Positions 32,728 through 41,601 of a stretch of DNA of 64,000 nucleotides are shown here, piece after piece; within the stretch, counting starts at the first letter, position 1; every line of letters begins with the position of its first letter. Source of the DNA: Lachnospiraceae bacterium (GTDB lineage Bacteria; Bacillota; Clostridia; Lachnospirales; Lachnospiraceae). The notes under the pieces were generated by a model, which had not been told where the DNA came from, ran no database searches, and was given only the letters and a program-made list of their open reading frames with translations. The position numbers were made by a program, and so were the translations under genes. The stretch lies in contig JAFSRP010000003.1 in assembly GCA_017446045.1 (NCBI GenBank), positions 1-64,000 of the forward strand, given 5' to 3'.

Positions 32728-35421
32728 TTACTCTATCTGCAGGGAGTTGCCGATATAGAAGATCGCATCACGCAGTTCCTCATCCGGATCCCCGTCACAC
32801 CAGACCTCCATCCCAAAGCCGTAGATCCCGCCGCGCATACGGCTGCTGCCGGCGAGCTGTCCGCAGAACCACCGCCCGTCATCTTCATGATACAGATAAC
32901 GCTGCCCGGTCATCCCGTTTGCCAGCGTGTAGTTTTCAAGGCTGTATTCATGAAAACCCGCAAAATTGAACTCCTTTTCCTCCTCCGATTCATAATCATT
33001 CGGAAAGGTAAAAAGTTTCAGGAAGATCTGCGTCCTGCCGTCACGGCTGACAAGATCTGGATCGCCTAATTTCCAGTCCTCTTTTTCTTCAAAAATATCA
33101 GACGGATATGCCAGTGTACTATCATGATACATAGTAAATCTGTACCTTTCTGTCGGTCCGTTCCAGGAATCGGGACCGGGCCCGAGACCGGGACTGTTTA
33201 CCTCGGACCGGAGCGACTGTTCCCGCCACACATAGGAGATCTCGGTCCCTTCGCAAAGATAGGTGTTGTTGAATACATCCCGCAGGGCGATCTGCTGGTA
33301 CATGGAAGAAAAGCGGCCTCCGGAAAACGTCTCCACTTCCTGTTTATCTGCATACAGTTTTACTTTATTGTCGTATATGATGGGATCATCATAAATATAT
33401 GCCTTGCTCCCGTCCTCACGGTAGGCATAGAGACGGATCTCATCGCCTTCCGTGAACTGGTGGACGCCCTTGTCCGGCGGCGTCAGTCCTGCCGAAATAT
33501 CGATCACTGAGCTCCGTCTGCTGAAGGACATGACCGGCTCCCGGCGGTACCCGATCACCTCGGGAGTATATGCGCCTTCTTCTCCTCTGACATCATAGCA
33601 GACTACGATGCTGATGTCCCTGCCGTTAAGCTCCGCGGGAATAAATCCGTAGCTGTATGAATCCTCCTCTTCATTCAAAGTATAATAAGCTTCATAATAC
33701 GGTACGATCCGGCTGTTCAGGGCGATCCACGTTCCGTCAAAATCATAGTAGGGATCATTGGTCATGTGGATAAAATGTTCAAGATTCCTGCACCCGAGCT
33801 CCAGCCTTCCGTGCTCCTCCGTGTCCACATAGATGACATTTTCCAGCTGTTCGATCAGTTTCCACTGCTCGCCTTTCAGATCGATATACTTCAGCTCCCC
33901 TTCAAAAAACGAACCTTCCTTCAGCACCAGGGTAGCCGGATCGATATAGGTCTCCTCCTTCAGTTCCACATCCTCCGGCTTGTACCAGGACGCGGTCCGG
34001 ATATCCGCCGCCACCGGCTGCACGTCCGCGCGCTCCTGCTCCGCCACGACATAGTTCAGGAATCCTTCGAAAAACCGGAAATACTCATCATCGTATCCGA
34101 TCCCCCGCATCGATTCCGCCACGCTTTCATAACGGTCCGGAAGAAGATAGGGGAAATACACCGCCAGCCCGCTGCTGCGGGCATCCATGCTGCGGGTATA
34201 GACGGTCATCTCCCTGAGCGCTTTGCGGACCGCATCCGCGGCTGACTCGATCCCGGCCAGGTCAGATGACGCGCTTTCGCGGATAACGGGATCGGACAGA
34301 TATACCGGAAGCTGCTCCATAAGGTCGAGAAGGTCGACCTGCTCATACAGTCCGCCGCCGTAGCTTCGCGTCCTGCTGCGGCTGAGGGACAGGATGTCAT
34401 AGCATTCTGCCAGGTGCTCCCGGATCGATTCGAGGTAGGCGCTTACAGCACTTTGCACTGCCGGGAGCTTCGAAAGATCCAGGACCGCCAGGGTATTGTT
34501 GTCATATTTGGTAGAGGTCGGGTCATTGACGAAATCATCCACGATGCGCGGCGCGATCTCCCGCATGTCGATGCCCGGCCCGGCGCTGAGCTGTGACAGG
34601 AACGGCGTGTAAGACCACCCGCCGGAAGGCTCCGTCTCCTCGGACGCGATCAGATAGTCCGCATGCTCCTCCAGCGCGGCGGCGACCTCCACGGTGCTCA
34701 TCAGGCACGCGTCAAAACCGATAAAATAAAAATGGATCCCGCTGTCCGCAACTCCCTTTCGCAGGTCTCCGATCTCCAGCATGATATCTTCATAGTTCTC
34801 ATCCATGCCGTACCCCATCAGGGTGCCTGCGCCGTGATCCCAGAGGATCAGTCCGTACCGGTCCGCCGGATATTTTTCAGAGGCAAAACGGATGAAATCC
34901 GAAAGGGCTTCGGGCTCGGACATATTGACCACGCCAAGCTCCTCCTTAAGTTCAAGCTCGTCTTCCAGCAGGAAACGGCGGCAGGCATTGTCCCGGCCTG
35001 TCAGGTCACTGGTCCACGCGGACGCGCCGCCGGTCTGCACCGCGATGCGCAGCCTGTCAGAGTGCTGCGCCGCCAGCATCTCCCGCAGGTCGTCCGTCGC
35101 GGATCCGCCCAGAGACTCAAGGTCAGAACCGATCATATAGACCATCAGGGTGAAGGTGGAAGTGTCTTCCGGATCCGCCGCAAAGGTCTCGGGCTCTGTT
35201 ACGGCAGCCACGCTTCCGCCCGGGGAGCCTCCCGCAGAGCTTCCGCCTGCAGCGCCCCCTGTCGTGCCGGTACCGCCGCCCGTTCCGGTACCGCCGCCCG
35301 TTCCGGAGGGCTTTCCGGTGCAGGCACAAAGCAGGCTGGCAGACAGCAAAAGCACCGGCAGTAATACGGCTGCCAGCCATCTGATACCGTAGATGGATCT
35401 CTTTTGTTCGCTTTGCATCAT
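32728..35421 (-). CDS. Clostripain-family (C11) cysteine protease, lipoprotein
   Basis: After a lipoprotein signal (WLAAVLLPVLLLSASLLCAC) and a Gly/Thr/Ala-rich linker comes the C11 peptidase core: TLMVYMIGSDLES, the catalytic His in ILWDHGAGTLMGYG, and the catalytic Cys in FIGFDACLMSTVEVA, followed by IASEETEPSGGWSY. About 450 further residues form beta-rich domains of unknown role. The family cleaves after Arg or Lys. I chose the ATG at 35421, nine bases after GGAG; the open frame continues to 35469. Anchored on the outer face of the membrane, it probably degrades extracellular protein. Confidence 0.9.
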   Translation of the reverse strand: MMQSEQKRSIYGIRWLAAVLLPVLLLSASLLCACTGKPSGTGGGTGTGGGTGTTGGAAGGSSAGGSPGGSVAAVTEPETFAADPEDTSTFTLMVYMIGSDLESLGGSATDDLREMLAAQHSDRLRIAVQTGGASAWTSDLTGRDNACRRFLLEDELELKEELGVVNMSEPEALSDFIRFASEKYPADRYGLILWDHGAGTLMGYGMDENYEDIMLEIGDLRKGVADSGIHFYFIGFDACLMSTVEVAAALEEHADYLIASEETEPSGGWSYTPFLSQLSAGPGIDMREIAPRIVDDFVNDPTSTKYDNNTLAVLDLSKLPAVQSAVSAYLESIREHLAECYDILSLSRSRTRSYGGGLYEQVDLLDLMEQLPVYLSDPVIRESASSDLAGIESAADAVRKALREMTVYTRSMDARSSGLAVYFPYLLPDRYESVAESMRGIGYDDEYFRFFEGFLNYVVAEQERADVQPVAADIRTASWYKPEDVELKEETYIDPATLVLKEGSFFEGELKYIDLKGEQWKLIEQLENVIYVDTEEHGRLELGCRNLEHFIHMTNDPYYDFDGTWIALNSRIVPYYEAYYTLNEEEDSYSYGFIPAELNGRDISIVVCYDVRGEEGAYTPEVIGYRREPVMSFSRRSSVIDISAGLTPPDKGVHQFTEGDEIRLYAYREDGSKAYIYDDPIIYDNKVKLYADKQEVETFSGGRFSSMYQQIALRDVFNNTYLCEGTEISYVWREQSLRSEVNSPGLGPGPDSWNGPTERYRFTMYHDSTLAYPSDIFEEKEDWKLGDPDLVSRDGRTQIFLKLFTFPNDYESEEEKEFNFAGFHEYSLENYTLANGMTGQRYLYHEDDGRWFCGQLAGSSRMRGGIYGFGMEVWCDGDPDEELRDAIFYIGNSLQIE

Positions 35422-35597
35422 TATCCGGATCTCCGTCATAAAACAAACAGCCCTGCCGGCATACGGCACACAGGCACCGGTCTTTATTTCCGATTCACAT
35501 TATATCGTACCGGCGGAAAAACGAAAACATCGGGAAGGAGGATATTGCGCCATCCATGAAGACCAATGTAAAATAGCGGCATAAGGAGGAAGGAAAA

Positions 35598-36101
35598 ATG
35601 TTCAGAGAGATGAGAAGAAGCAAGCAGGCATTGACGCCGGAAGAATGCGTCGCCATCCTGGAGAGGAATACCGCCGGCGTGCTCGGTGTGAGCGGTGATG
35701 ACGGGTATCCTTATACCGTGCCGCTGAGCTATGCATATAAGGACGGCAGGATCTTTTTCCACGGCGCGAAGACCGGACATAAGATCGATTCCATCCTGCG
35801 CTCCGACAAGGTATCCTTCTGTGTGATCGATCAGGACCGGGTCGTCCCAGAGGAACTGACGACCTATTTCCGGAGCGTGATCTGCTTCGGACGCGCGCGC
35901 CTTCTGGAGGATGAAGAAGAGATCCTCGCCTGCGGCCGCCTGATCGGCTCCAAGTATTCGAAAGGCTATGAGGAAAAAACAGAGAGATCCCTGGCGCGTC
36001 AGCTGAAAGTCGTCGGATGCGTGGAGATCCTGATAGAACACATGACCGGCAAACAGGCCATTGAGCTTGTCCCGACAAAAACAGAGGCCGACCTGCACTG
36101 A
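35598..36101 (+). CDS. Pyridoxamine 5'-phosphate oxidase family protein
   Basis: The 167-residue split-barrel flavin-binding fold is shown by MRRSKQALTPEECVAIL, GVLGVSGDDGYPYTVPLSYAY, IFFHGAKTGHKIDSI, VSFCVIDQD and YFRSVICFGRARLL. This is the PPOX-related group often annotated as nitroimidazole-resistance (NimA-like) or flavin-binding proteins. The substrate is unknown. AAGGAGGAAGG precedes the ATG, and the stop codon lies within the terminator hairpin. Confidence 0.88.
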   Translation: MFREMRRSKQALTPEECVAILERNTAGVLGVSGDDGYPYTVPLSYAYKDGRIFFHGAKTGHKIDSILRSDKVSFCVIDQDRVVPEELTTYFRSVICFGRARLLEDEEEILACGRLIGSKYSKGYEEKTERSLARQLKVVGCVEILIEHMTGKQAIELVPTKTEADLH

Positions 36102-36120
36102 CAGGGTCGGCCTTTATTTA
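36085..36120. terminator. Bidirectional terminator overlapping two gene ends
   Basis: AGGCCGACC (36085-36093) pairs with GGTCGGCCT (36105-36113), followed by TTATTTA. It overlaps the PPOX stop and lies next to the stop of the convergent permease gene. Confidence 0.85.
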
Positions 36121-37485
36121 TTCATTCCGGATCGCCGCCAGCGGACTCAGGCGCATGGCGCGCTTTGCCGGAATGTAGCCGGCGACCGTTCCGATCCCGA
36201 TCGCGAAGAGCACAGAAAATGCGCCGAGCCAGGGCGGAATATAGGAAATGCCTCCGCCCGAGGATATCACCGGTCCAAGGCCCTGTTCGATACTGCCTGC
36301 CAGACGGTTGATCAGGGCGGACACCCCGCAGCTTGCAAGCAGACCCGTGACGCCCCCGAGAAAGCCGATCGCTCCGGATTCTGTGAGAAACAGGTTGCGG
36401 ATATCATTCATATCACATCCCAGGACCTTCATGATGCCGATCTCCCGCGTGCGTTCATAGATAGACATCATCATGGTATTCACGATGCCGATCGCCGCGA
36501 CCAGCAGGGAAACGGCACCGATCCCGCCCAGCACCGCCTCGACCATCTTCATGGTCTGCTGGGACTGTTCCAGCCACTGCATGTTGGAATTTGCCTGGTA
36601 GCCCATGTCGCTGACCTGCTGCTGCACGAGGCTGACATTTTCCATTTTGTCGACAAAGATATATGCCTGGTTATAGACATAGTAATTGACCGGCTTTCCT
36701 TTTTTATTCGTCCGGGGATACGGCACCAGGTTCTTCTTATAGATCTTCTTCAGAAATGTCTTCAGGGTATCGATATCGCAGTATACATCCCAGGAAAACT
36801 CATTGTAATCTTCCGGCCCGCCTTTGACCATGCCCACAGCGGGAAGCATGTATTTCTTCCGGGATGGGGCGCTGCTTCCGGCAGAGGAAGCCTGCGAAGA
36901 CGCGCCGGAACCGCCCCGTGCCTGTGCGGCGCTTCCCTCCGGGAAAACGTAAAAGATCGTATCTTTCATGGGATCCACCAGGATCTCACCATCCCCGTAA
37001 TTCCGCTCACCTGATCTTGAAGACTTATAAAACATACGGGGTGCCATGTTGCCGTAGACCAGTTCCAGTTCAGCCTGGTCAGGCGCGGGAAGACGCCCGG
37101 AGCCGAGTTCGATCTGCTGCAGGTACTCCTGGGAAACGCCGTACAGCGTGATATATCCTTCCGCGGAGCCGGACCTCGCCTCCACGTCCACCTGGAGAAG
37201 CGGCGAGGAGGCTTCCACATGCGGAAGACGGGCAAAGCTGCGAACCGTCTCGTCCGTGATCTCTTTGGTATTGTCATCCGTACCGTAGGAATATACACTG
37301 ATCGTGGTCAGCGAACCGAAGCTCTGGTAGAGTTCCACCATAGAACGGCTCATCCCCAGTCCCAGGCTCATCATCACAACGATCGACGCCGTGCCAATGA
37401 CCACGCCAAGCACCGTAAGGACCGTACGGGTCTTACGGCGCAGCAGGTTTCGTATGGCGAGGATGATCAGGTCTGAAGCTCTCAT
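36118..37485 (-). CDS. MacB/FtsX-type ABC transporter permease
   Basis: An N-terminal helix (RKTRTVLTVLGVVIGTASIVVM, residues 15-37) is followed by a large extracellular domain of about 240 residues and three C-terminal helices with the FtsX motif (VSLLVAAIGIVNTMMMSIYERTREIGIMKVLG split across the first two). The extracellular part has a Ser/Ala/Gly-rich insert (GGSGASSQASSAGSSAPS). The start may be ATG at 37485 or GTG at 37500; neither has a strong ribosome site. It is third in an operon with an ABC ATPase and a CARDB surface protein, so the three probably form one mechanotransmission-type exporter or envelope complex. Confidence 0.88.
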   Translation of the reverse strand: MRASDLIILAIRNLLRRKTRTVLTVLGVVIGTASIVVMMSLGLGMSRSMVELYQSFGSLTTISVYSYGTDDNTKEITDETVRSFARLPHVEASSPLLQVDVEARSGSAEGYITLYGVSQEYLQQIELGSGRLPAPDQAELELVYGNMAPRMFYKSSRSGERNYGDGEILVDPMKDTIFYVFPEGSAAQARGGSGASSQASSAGSSAPSRKKYMLPAVGMVKGGPEDYNEFSWDVYCDIDTLKTFLKKIYKKNLVPYPRTNKKGKPVNYYVYNQAYIFVDKMENVSLVQQQVSDMGYQANSNMQWLEQSQQTMKMVEAVLGGIGAVSLLVAAIGIVNTMMMSIYERTREIGIMKVLGCDMNDIRNLFLTESGAIGFLGGVTGLLASCGVSALINRLAGSIEQGLGPVISSGGGISYIPPWLGAFSVLFAIGIGTVAGYIPAKRAMRLSPLAAIRNE

Positions 37486-37554
37486 ATATCGCTGCGGCAC
37501 TTGTCTCGATCTGTCTTAGCAGTGTTTTCCGGCTCAAATGATCCGTACAGGACT

Positions 37555-39603
37555 TTACTGCTCATCTTCCAGTTCCTTCTGACGCTTTTTCCTGCGGTGG
37601 TGGCGGAGTACCGCGGAGACCGCGAGGATCACGGCCATACCGCCGATCCCGGCAGCAGGACCCCATTTCCGGAGCGGAGACGCTTCCGGCGCCGGCTCTT
37701 CCGGCATGTCAAGGCCGTCCATAAAGTCATCCGGCACCGGCTCGCTGACGTACAGCGTGCATTCCTGATCGTGAAACGACTCGTTGCCGTTGACGTCTTC
37801 ATACCGGATGCGGATCGGGATCGTTCCGTCATCAGCGGTCGGCGCAACACCTGTCAGCATCACGTCGACATTGCCGGTCTCGCCGGGCTTCAGGTTGCCG
37901 ACATAGGAAGAGGTCTTCCGGATGGATTCCGCTTCAAAGATCGCCTCCACGTTATAGAGCGTGACCTTGCCCGTATTATTGATCCCGAACATGACATTGG
38001 CTTCGCGGCCGACCTCGATAGCCTCGGGCGTCAGTTCAAAGTTGGAAACGCTCATGCGCGCCACCTGGTATACCGGGATGTCGACGGTGACCTTTTCTTC
38101 GGCATTCTTGAAGTCCGGAGAGTCATACTTCTCATGGATGGTCACAGCATAGGAGCGCGGGTCCACGCCGGGCGCGGCTTCCATAGGGATCCTCAGTTCG
38201 GCGGACTCTCCGGCCCGCAGGCTGTTGACCACGAAGGAATTGGCGCCGGACTCTGTGGAAAAGACAGTGGAATTGTCGGCCTTTTCAGATTCCAGGGAGA
38301 ACAGGATATTGCTTGCCGCGATGTTGTCGGAGGCGTTTTTCATCGTCAAGACCAGAAGGAAGCGCTGTCCGGCGAACACCTGCGCAGGCTCGGTATGAAA
38401 GCCATCCACGATCAGCCGTGCTTTTGTACGGTCGTTGACATTGAACTCGCCCAGGTTGGAGGAGTTGTCCTCCATCGACGGATTGCTGATCCGGATGAAG
38501 CTGACGTAATCCTCCTTGTAGGAAGCGGAAGCCTCCGGGGACAGCTTATAGCTCACGGTATAGCTTAAAGGATAGAAACCGCTGGCAATGTTGGACATGA
38601 TCGCCATGGAATAAGGTGCCGTGATCACTTCCTCCGGCTGTACCGCTGCAAACACGCGGTCATAGTTGGATTCATTGATATGGAACGGGAATCCGTCCAC
38701 AGCTTCCGGCTTGGCACGGTGCGTCAGCTGTGCCTTCATCCCCTCCCCAAGGGCAGGATTGATATGCACGATCACGTCATACAGGGCCTTTCCACTCTGG
38801 TTGCGGAAGTTGACGCCGTACTCCATGATCCCCGGAGCCGCGCCGGCAGGCGTCATCTGGCCCTCGCCGATGGCAAACGCCAGGTCACCGGTCAGTTCGC
38901 CGGGCATGACCACATCCTCGGATTTACTGATATAGACATTGACATATTCCACCTTCATCTGCCCCTGATAATCGGGATAGAAATTCGGCGGAACATTGTA
39001 ATAGACGGAGATGGGGATCCCGTAATATCCTTCCTCCACGTCGGCACGGACCTGTACCCGGAAGGTGACCTCTTCGTACTGGTCCTTGTAAAGCTCGGCG
39101 AAGCGGTGCTCCTGGGCGGCCTGTCCGGAGCTGATCTCAAAAGGATACGTTCCGGAGTCGATCGGATAGGTCATGCTTCCCCCGAACATCCGGGCAATGC
39201 CGTTGCGCCGGCCTTCCTTCCAGGCATTGTACAGCTCGACCTCATCCTCGTCATCGGGATCATACGGGTTTTTTGAATCCGAAATGTCCTCCCCCTTGGT
39301 CGTGCCGGTCACCCGGTTGATGTAGTTGGGGTCGTTGGACATGCGGACGATCACATCGGTGATCCGCTCGGTCCCGGGACCATACAGTCCGTTGACGCCG
39401 TTATACCCGACGCGTACACGGAACTGCATCTCCTGTCCGATATATCCGATCTGGATATCCTCCACATCGTGCACGAAGGTATTGTGGTTGGTGTTGATAT
39501 AGGATGCATGGGAAGGGAAACTCCCGGAAAATGAAAGCGCTGCCGCCAGTACGGCTGCCAGCAGCTTTCCGATATGCTTTTTTACCTTGCCTTTTGTTTT
39601 CAT
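37555..39603 (-). CDS. Exported COG1361/CARDB-like protein with C-terminal anchor
   Basis: A signal peptide (KLLAAVLAAALSFSGSFPSHA) is followed by several immunoglobulin-like CARDB-type domains. Typical motifs are GQRFLLVLTMKNASDNIAAS, SLRAGESAELRIPM, EVGREANVMFGINNTGKVTL and NLKPGETGNVDVML. A C-terminal helix (GIGGMAVILAVSAVLRHHRRKK) anchors it. The start overlaps the stop of the upstream ABC ATPase by four bases (ATGA), so the two are translationally coupled. It probably serves as the extracellular partner of the permease downstream. Confidence 0.85.
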   Translation of the reverse strand: MKTKGKVKKHIGKLLAAVLAAALSFSGSFPSHASYINTNHNTFVHDVEDIQIGYIGQEMQFRVRVGYNGVNGLYGPGTERITDVIVRMSNDPNYINRVTGTTKGEDISDSKNPYDPDDEDEVELYNAWKEGRRNGIARMFGGSMTYPIDSGTYPFEISSGQAAQEHRFAELYKDQYEEVTFRVQVRADVEEGYYGIPISVYYNVPPNFYPDYQGQMKVEYVNVYISKSEDVVMPGELTGDLAFAIGEGQMTPAGAAPGIMEYGVNFRNQSGKALYDVIVHINPALGEGMKAQLTHRAKPEAVDGFPFHINESNYDRVFAAVQPEEVITAPYSMAIMSNIASGFYPLSYTVSYKLSPEASASYKEDYVSFIRISNPSMEDNSSNLGEFNVNDRTKARLIVDGFHTEPAQVFAGQRFLLVLTMKNASDNIAASNILFSLESEKADNSTVFSTESGANSFVVNSLRAGESAELRIPMEAAPGVDPRSYAVTIHEKYDSPDFKNAEEKVTVDIPVYQVARMSVSNFELTPEAIEVGREANVMFGINNTGKVTLYNVEAIFEAESIRKTSSYVGNLKPGETGNVDVMLTGVAPTADDGTIPIRIRYEDVNGNESFHDQECTLYVSEPVPDDFMDGLDMPEEPAPEASPLRKWGPAAGIGGMAVILAVSAVLRHHRRKKRQKELEDEQ

Positions 39604-40376
39604 ACGCTTTCCCCGGCTGCTCCGATGCAGCCTTCCGTATCGTCTGTCGCTTCCGTGTCGTCTGCCGCTTCCGTCCGGCTTTCGATGATCTCGGTGATCC
39701 TCCCGTCCATGAAGCGGATCTGGCGGTCTGCCGCTGAAGCGATCCCGGCATCATGTGTGACCATGATCAGGGTCTTTCCCTGTTCTCTCACGATCCGCCG
39801 GAGCAGATCCAGCACTTCGGAAGTCGTTGCGGAATCCAGATTGCCGGTCGGCTCGTCCGCAAACATGATGTCCGGATCGATGACCAGCGCCCGGGCAATG
39901 CCGACCCGCTGCTGCTGTCCGCCGGACATCTGTGCCGGCATGTGTCCGGCCTGGTCCAGGATCCCGATCAGCTTCATGTACTTATGGGCGGCAGCCCTGC
40001 GTTCCTCCCGCGGAACGCCGCGGAATACCAGCGGCATAGCGACATTTTCCTCGGCATTCATTGAGGCGATCAGGTTGTAGCTCTGGAAAATAAAGCCGAC
40101 GTGTTCACGGCGGAAGGCGACCAGCTCATGTTCATTCATCCGGTCGATCCGTTTTCCCAGGATCGTGATCTGCCCAGAGCTCGGCTGTTCCAGTCCTGCC
40201 AGCATGTTAAGGCAGGTCGATTTGCCCGAACCGGATGTGCCGGTGATCGCCAGGAACTCTCCGCGCCGGACGTCGAATGAAATGCCATCCAGCGCATGGA
40301 TCCGGTTGGTGCCGATCTTATAGATTTTCTTCAGGTCCCGGACACTGATCACGGGCTTTGTCTTATCAGAAGACAT
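39600..40376 (-). CDS. ABC transporter ATP-binding protein (LolD/MacB type)
   Basis: Walker A GTSGSGKS, Q-loop FIFQSYNLI, signature MSGGQQQRVGIARAL, Walker B IMFADEPTGNLD and the H-loop MVTHD are all present. EPTGNLD is typical of the MacB/LolD/FtsE branch. I chose the ATG at 40376, which has GGAG upstream; a TTG at 40397 is possible. The tail has a small acidic repeat (EAADDTEATDDTEG). First gene of the operon with the CARDB protein and the permease. Confidence 0.93.
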   Translation of the reverse strand: MSSDKTKPVISVRDLKKIYKIGTNRIHALDGISFDVRRGEFLAITGTSGSGKSTCLNMLAGLEQPSSGQITILGKRIDRMNEHELVAFRREHVGFIFQSYNLIASMNAEENVAMPLVFRGVPREERRAAAHKYMKLIGILDQAGHMPAQMSGGQQQRVGIARALVIDPDIMFADEPTGNLDSATTSEVLDLLRRIVREQGKTLIMVTHDAGIASAADRQIRFMDGRITEIIESRTEAADDTEATDDTEGCIGAAGESV

Positions 40377-40406
40377 GCTTATTTCGCTCCGATCCAAAAG
40401 ACTTGC

Positions 40407-41522
40407 CTATTGATTGCCGAGGGACCCGGTCCTGATATACGACTTCAGCTCCCGGTAGATCTTTTCTTCGTCGGGCGGGCACCCTTTGATGCAGTGTTCA
40501 AATCCGGCCGTGCACCTGCCGACCCCGAGCCTGCCGCTCCTGCCCTGCATTCCCTGGCCGATCCCGATCGGGTCCTGCAGAAGGTCCAGCAGGCCTTCCT
40601 CCTTCAGCCTCCAGAGCGCCCCCGAAAGATTGGCGTAGCAGGCACTGCAGGAATCCATATCATCGACCGCATACGAAATATCCAGCAGTTTACGGGTCCT
40701 TGGAAGTTCCTCATCCCTCTCCCCGCCTCCGACGGTCAGGATGCGCGCAGAGGCAAGGTCGGTGGTCCCGATCCCGAGTTCTTCCGCCAGCCTGACGTAG
40801 GGCACGTCGTCCGGCGTATAATGCAGCAGCTGCAGGGCATAGCTGTCCGTGAGCACCGGGTCCAGCGCCGCCATAACGCAGTTGCGAACGACCGGGTTGC
40901 CCCCTTCTTCAAAATCCAGGTCGCCGCAGATATGGTCCACGACGATAAAATCCTGCCGGATCCCTTTCTGGAGATAGGCGATGGGCTTATGCAGCCCCAG
41001 CCGGTGAAAACGGGACTTTTCATGGTTGGGAAGGAGCCCCTTGAGGTTCTTCAGGGCACAGGTCATCTTCGTCTGGCAATGTCCCTTCAGCACGGGTACA
41101 TTGATCAGGAAGCCGATCCGGTCTGCGACGTCCGTGACATCCAGCTTCATGCCGCCGCAGTCCACACTGTGCCAGCGTTCCAGCTGCGTGTCCACGAAGG
41201 GCACGCCGTAGCGCTCGCTCAGCGCCCCGTATCCGCAGTACTCTATGGCCTCCGCCGTCTTATCCCCGACCCACGAGCCTTCCGCCATGATGATGTTTCG
41301 GAATCCGTTCCCCTGCAGGTATTCGATGATGCCTGCCACCACCTCGGTGTGGGTCGTCCCGCCGTACTCCGCCGGGGACGGCACCGCGAGGTTGGGCTTG
41401 ATGCCGATCACGGTCTGACGGTCACCGGCAAGCACGGCCAGCTCCGTCTGTTCCAGGAGCCGCACAGTCATCTCCTTATAGTCGGTGCCGTATATTTTCC
41501 AGATCTCGTTTCTTTGAATCAT
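40407..41522 (-). CDS. DUF362 domain protein
   Basis: DUF362 features: IGIKPNLAVPSPAEYGGTTH, then IIEYLQGNGFRNIIMAEGSW, then VPVLKGHCQTKMTCALKNLKG with the conserved Cys and Lys. Two C-terminal Cys groups (CSACYANL and CTAGFEHCIKGCPP) could bind an iron-sulfur cluster, but this is not a standard ferredoxin pattern. Function of the family is not settled. A duplication of about 20 bases at the start creates a tiny upstream ORF whose stop overlaps this ATG. Confidence 0.85.
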   Translation of the reverse strand: MIQRNEIWKIYGTDYKEMTVRLLEQTELAVLAGDRQTVIGIKPNLAVPSPAEYGGTTHTEVVAGIIEYLQGNGFRNIIMAEGSWVGDKTAEAIEYCGYGALSERYGVPFVDTQLERWHSVDCGGMKLDVTDVADRIGFLINVPVLKGHCQTKMTCALKNLKGLLPNHEKSRFHRLGLHKPIAYLQKGIRQDFIVVDHICGDLDFEEGGNPVVRNCVMAALDPVLTDSYALQLLHYTPDDVPYVRLAEELGIGTTDLASARILTVGGGERDEELPRTRKLLDISYAVDDMDSCSACYANLSGALWRLKEEGLLDLLQDPIGIGQGMQGRSGRLGVGRCTAGFEHCIKGCPPDEEKIYRELKSYIRTGSLGNQ

Positions 41523-41550
41523 AATTGCTGTATTTGAATCATAATTGCCG
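41513..41550 (-). repeat. 20-bp tandem duplication of the DUF362 start region, with mini-ORF
   Basis: TTGAATCATAATTGC occurs twice. On the minus strand the upstream copy supplies an ATG (41542-41540) that reads MIQIQQL and stops at TGA (41521-41519), overlapping the gene's own ATG (41522-41520). Confidence 0.65.
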
Positions 41551-41601
41551 TCTCTGTACGGTTCCGCCCGTATCGTCTCCGGCTTTGTCCGGCGTCTTTC
41601 C

